A stretch of 6,920 nt of DNA from Candidatus Woesebacteria bacterium GW2011_GWA1_41_7 (GCA_000997405.1 LCBU01000028.1:1-6920); one strand, 5' to 3'. Numbered from the stretch's first letter, positions 1 to 4,661 are shown. Notes: generated from the letters alone by a model not told the origin. Numbers and translations: made by a program.

Positions 1-401
1 GAGGCAGGATAAATCCAAAGTGTCACTTTTTCTCTTTGGAAAACATATTTAAGCAAAAAGTAGATTCCCAGAGGTCCCAAGATCAAGCTGAAAAATATCG
101 AAAAATAACGGATAAATGAAGAGGGTATCAATACCGAGACAAGCCATAAGGTAAGCACCCTGGGCAAATCTGACATATCAGAATGCGCTGAAATTGCTCC
201 CAAGCCCATCTCCCCTCCCCAAACGTGAGAAAGCATTCTTTTCGCGTTAAGTGAGAAATTGAATTCCGGATGCATCGAATCCCAACCTATCAGGTAAGTT
301 TCCGGAGTGTAATTTTTAAATGAAATGAACAAAACTCCCAAAACAAGCACTATCGGAAAAAATAAACTCAAAAACTTTGATGATTTATTAATTGAAGACA
401 T
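1..401 (-). CDS. N-terminal part of large multi-span membrane protein (CPR GWDxxHPEFNF type), runs off window
   Basis: The minus-strand frame is open from an ATG at 399-401 to the window edge, giving 133 residues with no stop, so the gene is 3'-truncated by the window. Residues about 9-28 form a membrane helix (FLSLFFPIVLVLGVLFISF). A conserved-looking extracytoplasmic stretch follows, with GWDSMHPEFNFSLN at 39-52 and then MGLGAISAHSDMSDLPR. Two more hydrophobic segments lie at about 83-97 and 99-121. From memory, this pattern is typical of very large membrane proteins annotated as hypothetical or glycosyltransferase-like in Patescibacteria; that assignment is inference, and no catalytic motif is visible in this part. 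There is no SD; the start is supported by an extended -10 promoter at 419-447. It lies 132 bases downstream of the PKD-protein gene. Confidence 0.75.
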   Translation of the reverse strand, partial: MSSINKSSKFLSLFFPIVLVLGVLFISFKNYTPETYLIGWDSMHPEFNFSLNAKRMLSHVWGGEMGLGAISAHSDMSDLPRVLTLWLVSVLIPSSFIRYFSIFFSLILGPLGIYFLLKYVFQREKVTLWIYPA

Positions 402-418
402 TTTTAGAGATCTAATTA

Positions 419-447
419 ATCATATCACTTAGAAACTCTGGTGTTGA
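419..447 (-). promoter_or_regulatory. Putative sigma70 promoter for the membrane protein at 1-401
   Basis: On the minus strand, -35 TCAACA (442-447) is separated by exactly 17 bases from -10 TATGAT (419-424). The -10 is preceded by TG-A, an extended -10 signature. The predicted start of transcription is near 412, leaving only about 10 untranslated bases before the ATG at 401. This is a match to the consensus by eye, not a scored prediction. Confidence 0.5.
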
Positions 448-461
448 AGCTGAAACTACTA

Positions 462-517
462 GGGGCTGGCAGGAATCGAATTGACAAAAAACATCAATTT
501 GAGTTCTCACCAACCCC
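462..517 (-). other. tRNA-like stem structure, degenerate or fortuitous
   Basis: Read on the minus strand, GGGGTTGG (510-517) pairs with CCAGCCCC (462-469), a helix of 8 with one U-G pair. Inside it, TTGAT/GTCAA (481-497) makes a 5-base-pair stem with a 7-base loop, the geometry of an anticodon arm. The 3' side reads TTCGATTCCTGC before the closing helix, resembling a tRNA or tmRNA T-loop and 3' half. The 5' half of a T-stem and a proper D-arm are missing, and the loop GTTTTTT lacks the purine expected at position 37. It is therefore not an ordinary functional tRNA. It could be a decayed tRNA/tmRNA end, an integration scar or chance. Confidence 0.3.
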
Positions 518-533
518 CATCTTAGACATAAGC

Positions 534-1220
534 CTAAGGCCAACCTACCAAAACCTTGGTAAAACAGCTTCCCCCGCCTGAAAGTTCCATCGTGATGATG
601 AAATTTCCGCCGGGATAGGCATAGTCGTGCCAAGTCTGGCCGGATCCGGAAGGACCGGAAAATTGTTCGGTATGTGTACCATCGCCGAATGAAACTGAGT
701 GAGACCCATCACCCGCTTCGCTCCAAGTTGTATCGAAAACGACATGATTGGCGTTTTGACTCGAAACCGTTATGGAACAAGATGGGTTTTGACCCGCATT
801 CATTATGATGGGAAGGTAAACCGTATAGGTTTCCTCTACAGGTCGATCGTCGACAACAATCTCACCGGTCCAAACATCAACCCAGTTTCCCAGATCAATA
901 GACGGATGGTAAGTCGTCAAACCACCGACACTATAAGCGTAGTCGTGGGAAAAGCTTGCGCTACCCGAGACCCCAGAAAGAACAGTTTCTGTACCGTCAC
1001 CGAATTGAAAATGCCAAATGGCAGTTTCCGCCGGCTCATCGGTTACCCACTCGACGTGGAACTGGACGCGATTGAACGATTGTACCTGTTGCACACCTAA
1101 AGATGCGCCACTTTGAATCGATTGTGCACTGACCACAAAAGGCAGGCACAACAAAATCAGGATTATCACTGCTGCGATAACCAGATAGACAATACTTCTC
1201 TTCTTGCCTTTTCCACCCAT
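534..1220 (-). CDS. Secreted protein with two PKD-like repeats and a YLPIIM motif
   Basis: This is a 228-residue predicted exported protein of unknown function. A basic N-terminus (GGKGKKR) is followed by a hydrophobic helix at about 9-31 ending VVSAQ, a signal peptide or membrane anchor. Two similar beta-sandwich-type repeats follow. Repeat 1 (about 36-125) has FGDGT at 73-77 and HDYAY at 92-96; repeat 2 (about 148-228) has FGDGT at 178-182 and HDYAY at 198-202. Both have the order FGDGT, a Ser/Gly-rich stretch, HDYAY, GG, which recalls PKD domains of surface proteins that bind polymers or act as spacers. The linker holds VYLPIIMN (134-141), a motif I associate with Chloroflexota surface proteins. 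Cys148 and Cys219 could form a disulphide in repeat 2. The start at ATG 1220 is fixed by AAAGGAGG five bases upstream. No enzyme domain or sorting signal is seen. Confidence 0.85.
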   Translation of the reverse strand: MGGKGKKRSIVYLVIAAVIILILLCLPFVVSAQSIQSGASLGVQQVQSFNRVQFHVEWVTDEPAETAIWHFQFGDGTETVLSGVSGSASFSHDYAYSVGGLTTYHPSIDLGNWVDVWTGEIVVDDRPVEETYTVYLPIIMNAGQNPSCSITVSSQNANHVVFDTTWSEAGDGSHSVSFGDGTHTEQFSGPSGSGQTWHDYAYPGGNFIITMELSGGGSCFTKVLVGWP

Positions 1221-1254
1221 TTCATCCTCCTTTAGGATTGGCTTAGGAATGATT

Positions 1255-1280
1255 AAAAGTGCGAATTAGATAACTCCGCA
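1255..1280 (-). terminator. Weak possible terminator after the 79-residue gene
   Basis: On the minus strand TGCGGA (1275-1280) pairs with TTCGCA (1260-1265), including one G-U pair. CTTTT follows at 1255-1259. The U-run is short, so termination would be inefficient. It lies just after the stop codon at 1288 and before the SD of the PKD-protein gene. Confidence 0.25.
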
Positions 1281-1287
1281 TTTGGAA

Positions 1288-1527
1288 TTACTTAATACCT
1301 TTTTCTTGTAAACACTTAGAATAAAGGTCAGAAACGGGGTACCAAACAATGACATTGTCAGCTCCAGTTACTTGATATCTAGAGCTCTCCGCACATTGGA
1401 ATCGTGCTTCATTTTCAATTTCTATTTCCCTCAATGAAGCGAACTTGTTTAAGCCAACAAAAGAAACTGCAGTGAGAGCTGCAGTTAAAATAACAAAACC
1501 CAATAACGTTCCTATCTGGTTTTTCAT
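1288..1527 (-). CDS. Small single-span membrane or exported protein, unknown function
   Basis: A 79-residue protein that I do not recognise. Residues about 7-26 (TLLGFVILTAALTAVSFVGL) form one hydrophobic segment after a short basic start (MKNQ), so the remainder probably lies outside the membrane. The outer part is mixed-charge with two cysteines (C45 and C72), a likely disulphide pair, and ends KCLQEKGIK. The ATG at 1527 has no SD and no clear promoter, unlike the SD-led genes on both sides. It sits between the lipoprotein gene (141-base gap with a large hairpin) and the PKD-protein gene (67-base gap). It is accepted as a gene because it fills its interval, faces the same way as its neighbours and has a coherent anchor-plus-ectodomain layout. 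It could be a minor pilin-like or anchor protein, but nothing proves it. Confidence 0.6.
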   Translation of the reverse strand: MKNQIGTLLGFVILTAALTAVSFVGLNKFASLREIEIENEARFQCAESSRYQVTGADNVIVWYPVSDLYSKCLQEKGIK

Positions 1528-1565
1528 TCGGCTAAATTAACAAAGAAGATCTTTTATTGACTTAG

Positions 1566-1637
1566 TCGAACGGCCCTGCACAAATCAAATTTAATCACCA
1601 AAAGGTGAAGAAAAAGAAATGTGCAGAGCCGGATCGA
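1566..1637 (-). other. Long imperfect hairpin between lipoprotein and 79-residue genes
   Basis: Two arms fold with three paired blocks: TCGA/TCGA (1566-1569 with 1634-1637), CGGC/GCCG (1571-1574 with 1628-1631) and CTGCACA/TGTGCAG (1576-1582 with 1620-1626). Position 1575 against 1627 is a G-U pair on the minus strand but a C-A clash on the plus strand, favouring minus-strand RNA. The 37-base apex contains a smaller CACC/GGTG hairpin (1596-1605). No U-run follows, so it is not a simple terminator. It could be an mRNA processing or stability element between two cotranscribed genes. Confidence 0.45.
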
Positions 1638-1645
1638 GGCAAATA

Positions 1646-1661
1646 TATAGGACCCAGTCCT
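1646..1661 (-). terminator. Weak hairpin just after the lipoprotein stop codon
   Basis: Minus-strand AGGAC-TGG-GTCCT is a 5-base-pair hairpin starting 8 bases after the TAG at 1669-1671, followed by the AT-rich TATATATTT. The U-run is interrupted, so it is at best a weak terminator or an end-protecting hairpin. Confidence 0.25.
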
Positions 1662-1668
1662 GATGACC

Positions 1669-2616
1669 CTACTGAGTAGGTTTTACAACGGTCTTAGCCT
1701 GCGCGATAATCGCGTCACCAGCGTGCACAATGACGGTAACATCAATGGATTTACATCCACCGGGGATACCGCAGTTTGCACCGCTATTGCCAGGCTGGCC
1801 ATTGTTCATCAATTCTCCAGGGTGGGAATAAGTCTTCATGTTCAGCATAGATGCCGAACCGTGAGACACAAGTCCCCACACACCCCATTCCAGGGTATCG
1901 CCATTAAAATAACGGCCACGGAGAGTGAATCCATTGTCTACGTACTGATTCCTCCAGGTGTAGGATTGATCCATGACATTAATCAGAACCAACATGCACC
2001 CTTTGGACATATCACCCTTACAAACCTGATCAAGGAATTGGTAGTCACCGGTAATATACCGATACTCCCAAGCCCCGACGGGAATGTCGCAAGGAGATTG
2101 CCAACAATACGGCGTACTGTACGTGCCATATTCCATTCCATCCGGAACACAATCCTTCTCAGGATTGTCCGCGCATTTGACAACGCGAAAATCCGGAACG
2201 TCTGGATTGGGAAGATTTGGGAAGTATTTCCATAAAGACGGAGCTGGGTCCTTAAGGCGTCCGAGCCATCCGGCGACAATTGAATTGTCAGCCAAACGAT
2301 CGGTGCCTTGGATTGTCCAAGCTCCATGAGAAACATCTTCCACAAATGCGACAGGTGCTACTGCAACAACTAAGTCATCCTTAGAAGCAGCTGCACTCTG
2401 TGCCAATACCGGATCTGGGATTGTCGGTGTGGCGGTTTCAATCACGGTAATAATTACCGTTGATTGAGGTACTGGCGTTGGCTGTGAAGCCAAAGCTTTG
2501 TCCACCATAACCTGTACAGTCGCGTTAAGATCCGGGGTGGGTGTCGCAACCTTAATAGCGTTACACGCTGAAAGGAAGAGACCCATCAATACAAGAAGAA
2601 CAAGAATCTTTTTCAT
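1669..2616 (-). CDS. Cysteine-rich lipoprotein with TP-rich stalk, unknown function
   Basis: A 315-residue predicted lipoprotein. MKKILVLLVLMGLFLSAC is a classic type II signal peptide with lipobox LSAC and the lipidated Cys at 18. A low-complexity stalk follows (ATPTPD, QPTPVP, TATPTIPDP, about 24-70), then a globular part of about 240 residues carrying eight cysteines (148, 156, 171, 176, 199, 207, 282, 288) and many aromatics, suggesting a disulphide-stabilised outer domain. I cannot assign a family or activity. An in-frame ATG lies 7 codons upstream (2637), but the ATG at 2616 is chosen because AAGGAGG sits right before it and the signal peptide starts there. The membrane-protein gene ends 10 bases upstream, so the two are probably one operon. 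The TPTP stalk style is common in Chloroflexota lipoproteins. Confidence 0.85.
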   Translation of the reverse strand: MKKILVLLVLMGLFLSACNAIKVATPTPDLNATVQVMVDKALASQPTPVPQSTVIITVIETATPTIPDPVLAQSAAASKDDLVVAVAPVAFVEDVSHGAWTIQGTDRLADNSIVAGWLGRLKDPAPSLWKYFPNLPNPDVPDFRVVKCADNPEKDCVPDGMEYGTYSTPYCWQSPCDIPVGAWEYRYITGDYQFLDQVCKGDMSKGCMLVLINVMDQSYTWRNQYVDNGFTLRGRYFNGDTLEWGVWGLVSHGSASMLNMKTYSHPGELMNNGQPGNSGANCGIPGGCKSIDVTVIVHAGDAIIAQAKTVVKPTQ

Positions 2617-2626
2617 GGCTCCCTCC

Positions 2627-2953
2627 TTAGGAGACATTTCTTTGTTTGGTTACCATAAGGGTCACGATGCTGATCACTGCAAAAGCAAGGCCAGCTGCCG
2701 CAACCCAGAGAACCCAAGGTTCCACCTGCACATAGCGCAAGAGTTTTACAAGCGCGATTGCGACGATGGACAAAACGGCCACAATCGCTACAATACCAAT
2801 TCCCAAGCCGATCAACGAGAAATTTCTCCTCGCTGTCAACCAGGTCATTGCCGTAGATGCGGCCCTATCAGGTACAAGCCAAGCCATCAGGACTAAAAAT
2901 CCGATGAGAAAAGCTGCACCACCCAACAAAAACGAATAAAGATCAAAATTCAT
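2627..2953 (-). CDS. Three-span membrane protein, partner of the lipoprotein gene
   Basis: A 108-residue hydrophobic protein of unknown function. It has three predicted helices: about 8-27, 46-72 and 80-102. A basic loop (AARRN, 41-45, after VPDRAASTAMTWLT) and a basic C-terminal tail (TKQRNVS) suggest how it sits in the membrane. The ATG at 2953 is preceded by AAGGAGGAGTCA, a strong SD at good spacing. The stop lies 10 bases before the lipoprotein start, implying cotranscription and possibly a complex in which this protein supports the lipoprotein at the membrane. No transporter, enzyme or secretion motif is recognisable. Confidence 0.75.
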   Translation of the reverse strand: MNFDLYSFLLGGAAFLIGFLVLMAWLVPDRAASTAMTWLTARRNFSLIGLGIGIVAIVAVLSIVAIALVKLLRYVQVEPWVLWVAAAGLAFAVISIVTLMVTKQRNVS

Positions 2954-2984
2954 TGACTCCTCCTTCTCTTTAAAACAGGATGAT

Positions 2985-3019
2985 TTCTCTGGCCAGAGAA
3001 CCCACCTAACGGTGAGGGT
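2985..3019. promoter_or_regulatory. 16-bp perfect palindrome next to a small hairpin upstream of the membrane-protein gene
   Basis: TTCTCTGGCCAGAGAA (2985-3000) is a perfect palindrome with no central spacer, which suits a dimeric DNA-binding protein better than an RNA hairpin. Immediately upstream in the reading direction, CACC/GGTG (3003-3014) with flanking CC/GG forms a small hairpin. The palindrome ends 31 bases before the ATG at 2953, just upstream of the SD, where an operator or an mRNA structure could control the membrane protein-lipoprotein pair. No promoter was confidently placed in this gap. Confidence 0.35.
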
Positions 3020-3124
3020 CTGAAAACTAATAAAGGAAAAAACAAAAACTTATGCCTTTAATTTTCAGAATCCCGCCGCCGGAAAAGCTTAGCCAGAAAT
3101 TTGCCTCGATTTGTTAAAGAACCT

Positions 3125-3181
3125 TTCGAGTCTGCTCAGGGACGTATTACCCTAGCTATTAGGGCTGCCTTGAGATTCGAA
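3125..3181. other. Three-tier imperfect hairpin in the gap before the membrane-protein gene
   Basis: Nested pairs: TTCGA/TCGAA (3125-3129 with 3177-3181), CTCAGGG/CCTTGAG (3135-3141 with 3168-3174) and CCCTA/TAGGG (3150-3154 with 3160-3164). One pair in the middle helix is G-U on the plus strand and A-C on the minus strand, so here the plus strand folds slightly better and the direction is unresolved. I could not match it to a riboswitch class I know; the c-di-GMP motif was considered and its core is absent. Confidence 0.35.
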
Positions 3182-3188
3182 TTTGTAA

Positions 3189-3229
3189 GTAGTCAGCTGT
3201 CCTTTAATTTTAAAAGGACAGGTAACTAC
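3189..3229. other. Symmetric hairpin just downstream of the small secreted protein gene
   Basis: GTAGT/ACTAC (3189-3193 with 3225-3229) and CTGTCCTTT/AAAGGACAG (3197-3205 with 3213-3221) form a 14-base-pair hairpin with a 3x3 internal loop and a 7-base A/T loop. It lies 7 bases after the stop codon of the 78-residue protein. Neither strand has a U-run after it, so it is more likely a 3'-end stabiliser or processing site than an intrinsic terminator. Confidence 0.45.
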
Positions 3230-3235
3230 CCACAA

Positions 3236-3472
3236 TTATTCAGTCTTTTTAAGTTTTCTTGAAAAGTATGCTATAACGCCTGAGGCGCCAAGAAAACCTG
3301 AAGCAATAAGGGGAATGTTTTCGGCAATACCGGTTTCTATGGGAGTATGAACTCCACAGACAACTCCGCCCCCATAGTTCTGGGTGCAGACAGTTACCTC
3401 ACCTTGTGCCGAAACACCGGCTGGCAAGGCGAAAAAGACAAAAACGATCATACTGATAAGTAGCTTTTTCAT
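3236..3472 (-). CDS. Small secreted protein, candidate sortase substrate (PIETG + membrane segment + basic tail)
   Basis: A 78-residue protein. MKKLLISMIVFVFFALPAGVSA is a signal peptide with a likely cut before Q23. The mature part is only about 25 residues to the sorting-like region and includes CTQNYGGGVVCG with C29 and C39 as a probable disulphide. Then comes PIETG (44-48), a hydrophobic helix at about 52-70 (ENIPLIASGFLGASGVIAYF) and a basic tail SRKLKK. That order is the layout of a cell-wall sorting signal, although PIETG differs from canonical LPxTG. The sortase gene lies immediately upstream, which supports an enzyme-substrate pair (inference). An upstream in-frame ATG at 3493 is rejected because it falls inside the spacer of the promoter at 3482-3510; the ATG at 3472 begins within a few bases of the predicted transcript start. 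No SD. Confidence 0.8.
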   Translation of the reverse strand: MKKLLISMIVFVFFALPAGVSAQGEVTVCTQNYGGGVVCGVHTPIETGIAENIPLIASGFLGASGVIAYFSRKLKKTE

Positions 3473-3481
3473 TAGGGTTGA

Positions 3482-3510
3482 ATTGTATCTCATAATTTTT
3501 GATTTGTCAA
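3482..3510 (-). promoter_or_regulatory. Strong sigma70 promoter of the small secreted protein, near-leaderless
   Basis: On the minus strand a perfect -35 TTGACA (3505-3510) and a -10 TACAAT (3482-3487, five of six consensus bases) are separated by exactly 17 bases. The ATG at 3472 begins at the tenth base after the -10, so the transcript would start 0-3 bases before the start codon. The substrate gene therefore has its own promoter between it and the sortase gene, independent of read-through. Confidence 0.75.
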
Positions 3511-3529
3511 ATATTATAGGTGGTTACTG

Positions 3530-4279
3530 TTAAGAAACCAGTTTGGCGTATACAAAAATCCTCTCCGGACCGCTCAGAGTTTCACAGGTATAAAGGATGA
3601 GGTCGGCCGAATAGTCGGTAATTGCCTCACCTTTTTCGGTTTTATAGACCCCATAGGTATATTGCCTCTGTTCCCAAATTACGGTAACTACATCCCCGAC
3701 CTGGACTTTAGGGAGGTTGTAAAAAGAACTCTTGTGTCTAAAGGAATTAGTCCAAGCTAAGTATCCAAACCTGTGAGCTGCCAAAATTATGGGCGCTCCG
3801 TCTACATCAGGTTCTCCGAAATCCGAAACCCTCCAAACTCCCTTTTTGAGAGCGGTTTCATAATTTTCGTAAGTAGATTCCTCAATGTCTGTGTCTACAC
3901 CAATGGATGGAACTGAGAGGCGGTTAATCTTGGAAAGTGTAGGATCAAAACCCGGTAAGGTTCTTCCGTTTGCAGACTCGGCAGCTTTAGCAAGCCTATC
4001 AGCCTCGCTACCTGAAAGTTTAAGATTGGCTACAATTCCCGGAATAAAATATATTGCCAAAATGAAAGCTCCTATAATGGCCAGGATTCTTGCCAATTTA
4101 ATGGAAAATGGCTTTTTTTGAACAGTCGTGTCGGCTTCGTAAGCCACGCCAGAACTTTCCTCTTCCAAGGCTATCCCCTCAAGTAAGTTGATCTTAAAAC
4201 TGTTTTTCAAACCTGAATTCAAGTTTGTGTCCTCCGACCAACCTGCATTGTATAAATCATAAAAAGATGTTTCTGTCAT
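3530..4279 (-). CDS. Sortase-family cysteine transpeptidase
   Basis: A 249-residue membrane-anchored sortase. Sortases cleave a C-terminal sorting motif of exported proteins and transfer the protein to an outer-surface nucleophile. Residues 1-60 are a polar, probably cytoplasmic tail, long for the family. A membrane helix is at about 63-84, followed by a charged segment and the catalytic domain (about 118-249). The catalytic triad is visible: His169 in LAAHR, Cys232 in LYTCETL and Arg240 in GPERIFVY. Subclass is not certain; class D/E-like is a guess. The ATG at 4279 has no SD and is preceded by the structured RNA region, whose U6 run ends 12 bases upstream; an upstream GTG in frame is followed directly by a stop. 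It is followed by the candidate substrate gene. No separate convincing promoter is seen, so expression probably depends on read-through from 4633-4661. Confidence 0.9.
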   Translation of the reverse strand: MTETSFYDLYNAGWSEDTNLNSGLKNSFKINLLEGIALEEESSGVAYEADTTVQKKPFSIKLARILAIIGAFILAIYFIPGIVANLKLSGSEADRLAKAAESANGRTLPGFDPTLSKINRLSVPSIGVDTDIEESTYENYETALKKGVWRVSDFGEPDVDGAPIILAAHRFGYLAWTNSFRHKSSFYNLPKVQVGDVVTVIWEQRQYTYGVYKTEKGEAITDYSADLILYTCETLSGPERIFVYAKLVS

Positions 4280-4285
4280 ATTTAT

Positions 4286-4615
4286 AACACCAAAAAAGCG
4301 CGACTATTCTATCTCCCTTAGGAATGGGTAGATCCCCTGCCCTAGAATCCACCCATCCCTAAGATTGACAAACAATCGCGCACTTTCCGGAGTCAATATG
4401 CCTAAAAGGCACTTGACAACCCTTTCTAATCGTTTTAGTCTGATTACGATTTGTCTTGATTGTTTAGCCTGTTTCCTGTCCGCAAGACAAATCCCGTGTC
4501 CAGACATTTTTTACGAAACGTCTGGTTTAGTTATTGAAAGAGCATCTCTATTCGTGGCGAGTCCCACTAGAAATTAGAGGAGAACCCAACGATGGCGATG
4601 CTCTTTTTTTGTGTT
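4286..4615. repeat. Imperfect 16-bp terminal inverted repeats bounding the structured region
   Basis: Plus-strand AACACCAAAAAAGCGC (4286-4301) and the reverse complement of 4600-4615, AACACAAAAAAAGAGC, agree at 14 of 16 positions. They bracket about 300 bases of hairpin-rich sequence, as in a small non-autonomous transposable element. No clear target-site duplication is seen. The same pairing can instead be read as a closing helix of the RNA described at 4292-4626, and part of the similarity reflects T-runs at both ends. Confidence 0.35.
4292..4381 (-). terminator. Two-stem intrinsic terminator or attenuator just before the sortase start
   Basis: On the minus strand GCGCGATT (4374-4381) pairs with AGTCGCGC (4298-4305), directly followed by U6 (4292-4297). 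Nested inside is an 18-base-pair stem, CTTAGGGATGGGTGGATT (4346-4363) with 4317-4334, loop of 11. Four G-U pairs on the minus strand become A-C clashes on the plus strand, fixing the direction. The U-run ends 12 bases before the sortase ATG, the arrangement of an attenuator as well as of an RNA gene's end. Confidence 0.6.
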
Positions 4616-4626
4616 TCAAAGTTCCA
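4292..4626 (-). ncRNA. Highly structured RNA or sortase leader, class not recognised
   Basis: About 335 bases, minus strand, from the predicted transcript start near 4626 to the U6 at 4292-4297. Stems in 5'-3' order: 10 bp (4597-4606/4537-4546) with a 50-base partly paired interior; 10 bp (4516-4525/4500-4509); 11 bp perfect (4483-4493/4448-4458); GTCAA/TTGAC plus TGCC/GGCA (4392-4417); 8 bp (4374-4381/4298-4305) enclosing an 18-bp stem (4346-4363/4317-4334). Every non-Watson-Crick position in the 10-, 8- and 18-bp stems is G-U on the minus strand and A-C on the plus, as expected if this strand is the selected RNA. A 6-bp stem (4446-4451/4428-4433) competes with the 11-bp one. I looked for signatures of tmRNA, RNase P RNA, SRP RNA, 6S RNA, T-box and group II domain V and found none. 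It may be a free RNA, a cis-acting leader of the sortase, or a folded mobile element. Confidence 0.55.
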
Positions 4627-4632
4627 CCTAAA

Positions 4633-4661
4633 ATACTACACCCCAAAATCAATTTTGTCAA
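4633..4661 (-). promoter_or_regulatory. Sigma70 promoter driving the structured RNA and probably the sortase
   Basis: Minus strand: perfect -35 TTGACA (4656-4661), 17-base spacer, -10 TAGTAT (4633-4638, four of six). The predicted start is near 4626, about ten bases before the 5' arm of the inverted repeat. This is the only good promoter I see between radA and the sortase. Confidence 0.6.

Noticed and set aside
699..1100. 133-residue plus-strand open frame
   Set aside because: Antisense shadow of the PKD-repeat protein, which has signal sequence, repeats and a strong SD.
1663..2235. 190-residue plus-strand open frame
   Set aside because: Antisense shadow of the lipoprotein gene, whose lipobox, stalk and SD are clear.
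1633..3110. 12-bp inverted pair ATCGAGGCAAAT (1633-1644 and complement at 3099-3110) flanking the lipoprotein operon as possible element ends
   Set aside because: About one such 12-bp pair is expected by chance in a window this size, and no duplication of target bases or recombinase is present.
2954..3235. c-di-GMP (GEMM) riboswitch in the leader of the membrane-protein gene
   Set aside because: Only short resemblances such as GGGACG were seen; the two-helix receptor core is missing.
4304..4507. 67-residue minus-strand open frame upstream of the sortase
   Set aside because: It lies wholly within the stem-rich RNA region, has no SD, and its sequence is dictated by paired arms; the G-U pattern argues for RNA selection. 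A leader peptide cannot be fully excluded.
4365..4577. 70-residue plus-strand open frame
   Set aside because: It overlaps the same structured region in the opposite direction, no promoter or SD was found, and no family is recognisable.
4292..4626. tmRNA, RNase P RNA, SRP RNA, 6S RNA, retron or group II intron identity for the structured region
   Set aside because: The conserved core sequences I know for these are absent on both strands, and no reverse transcriptase gene is nearby.
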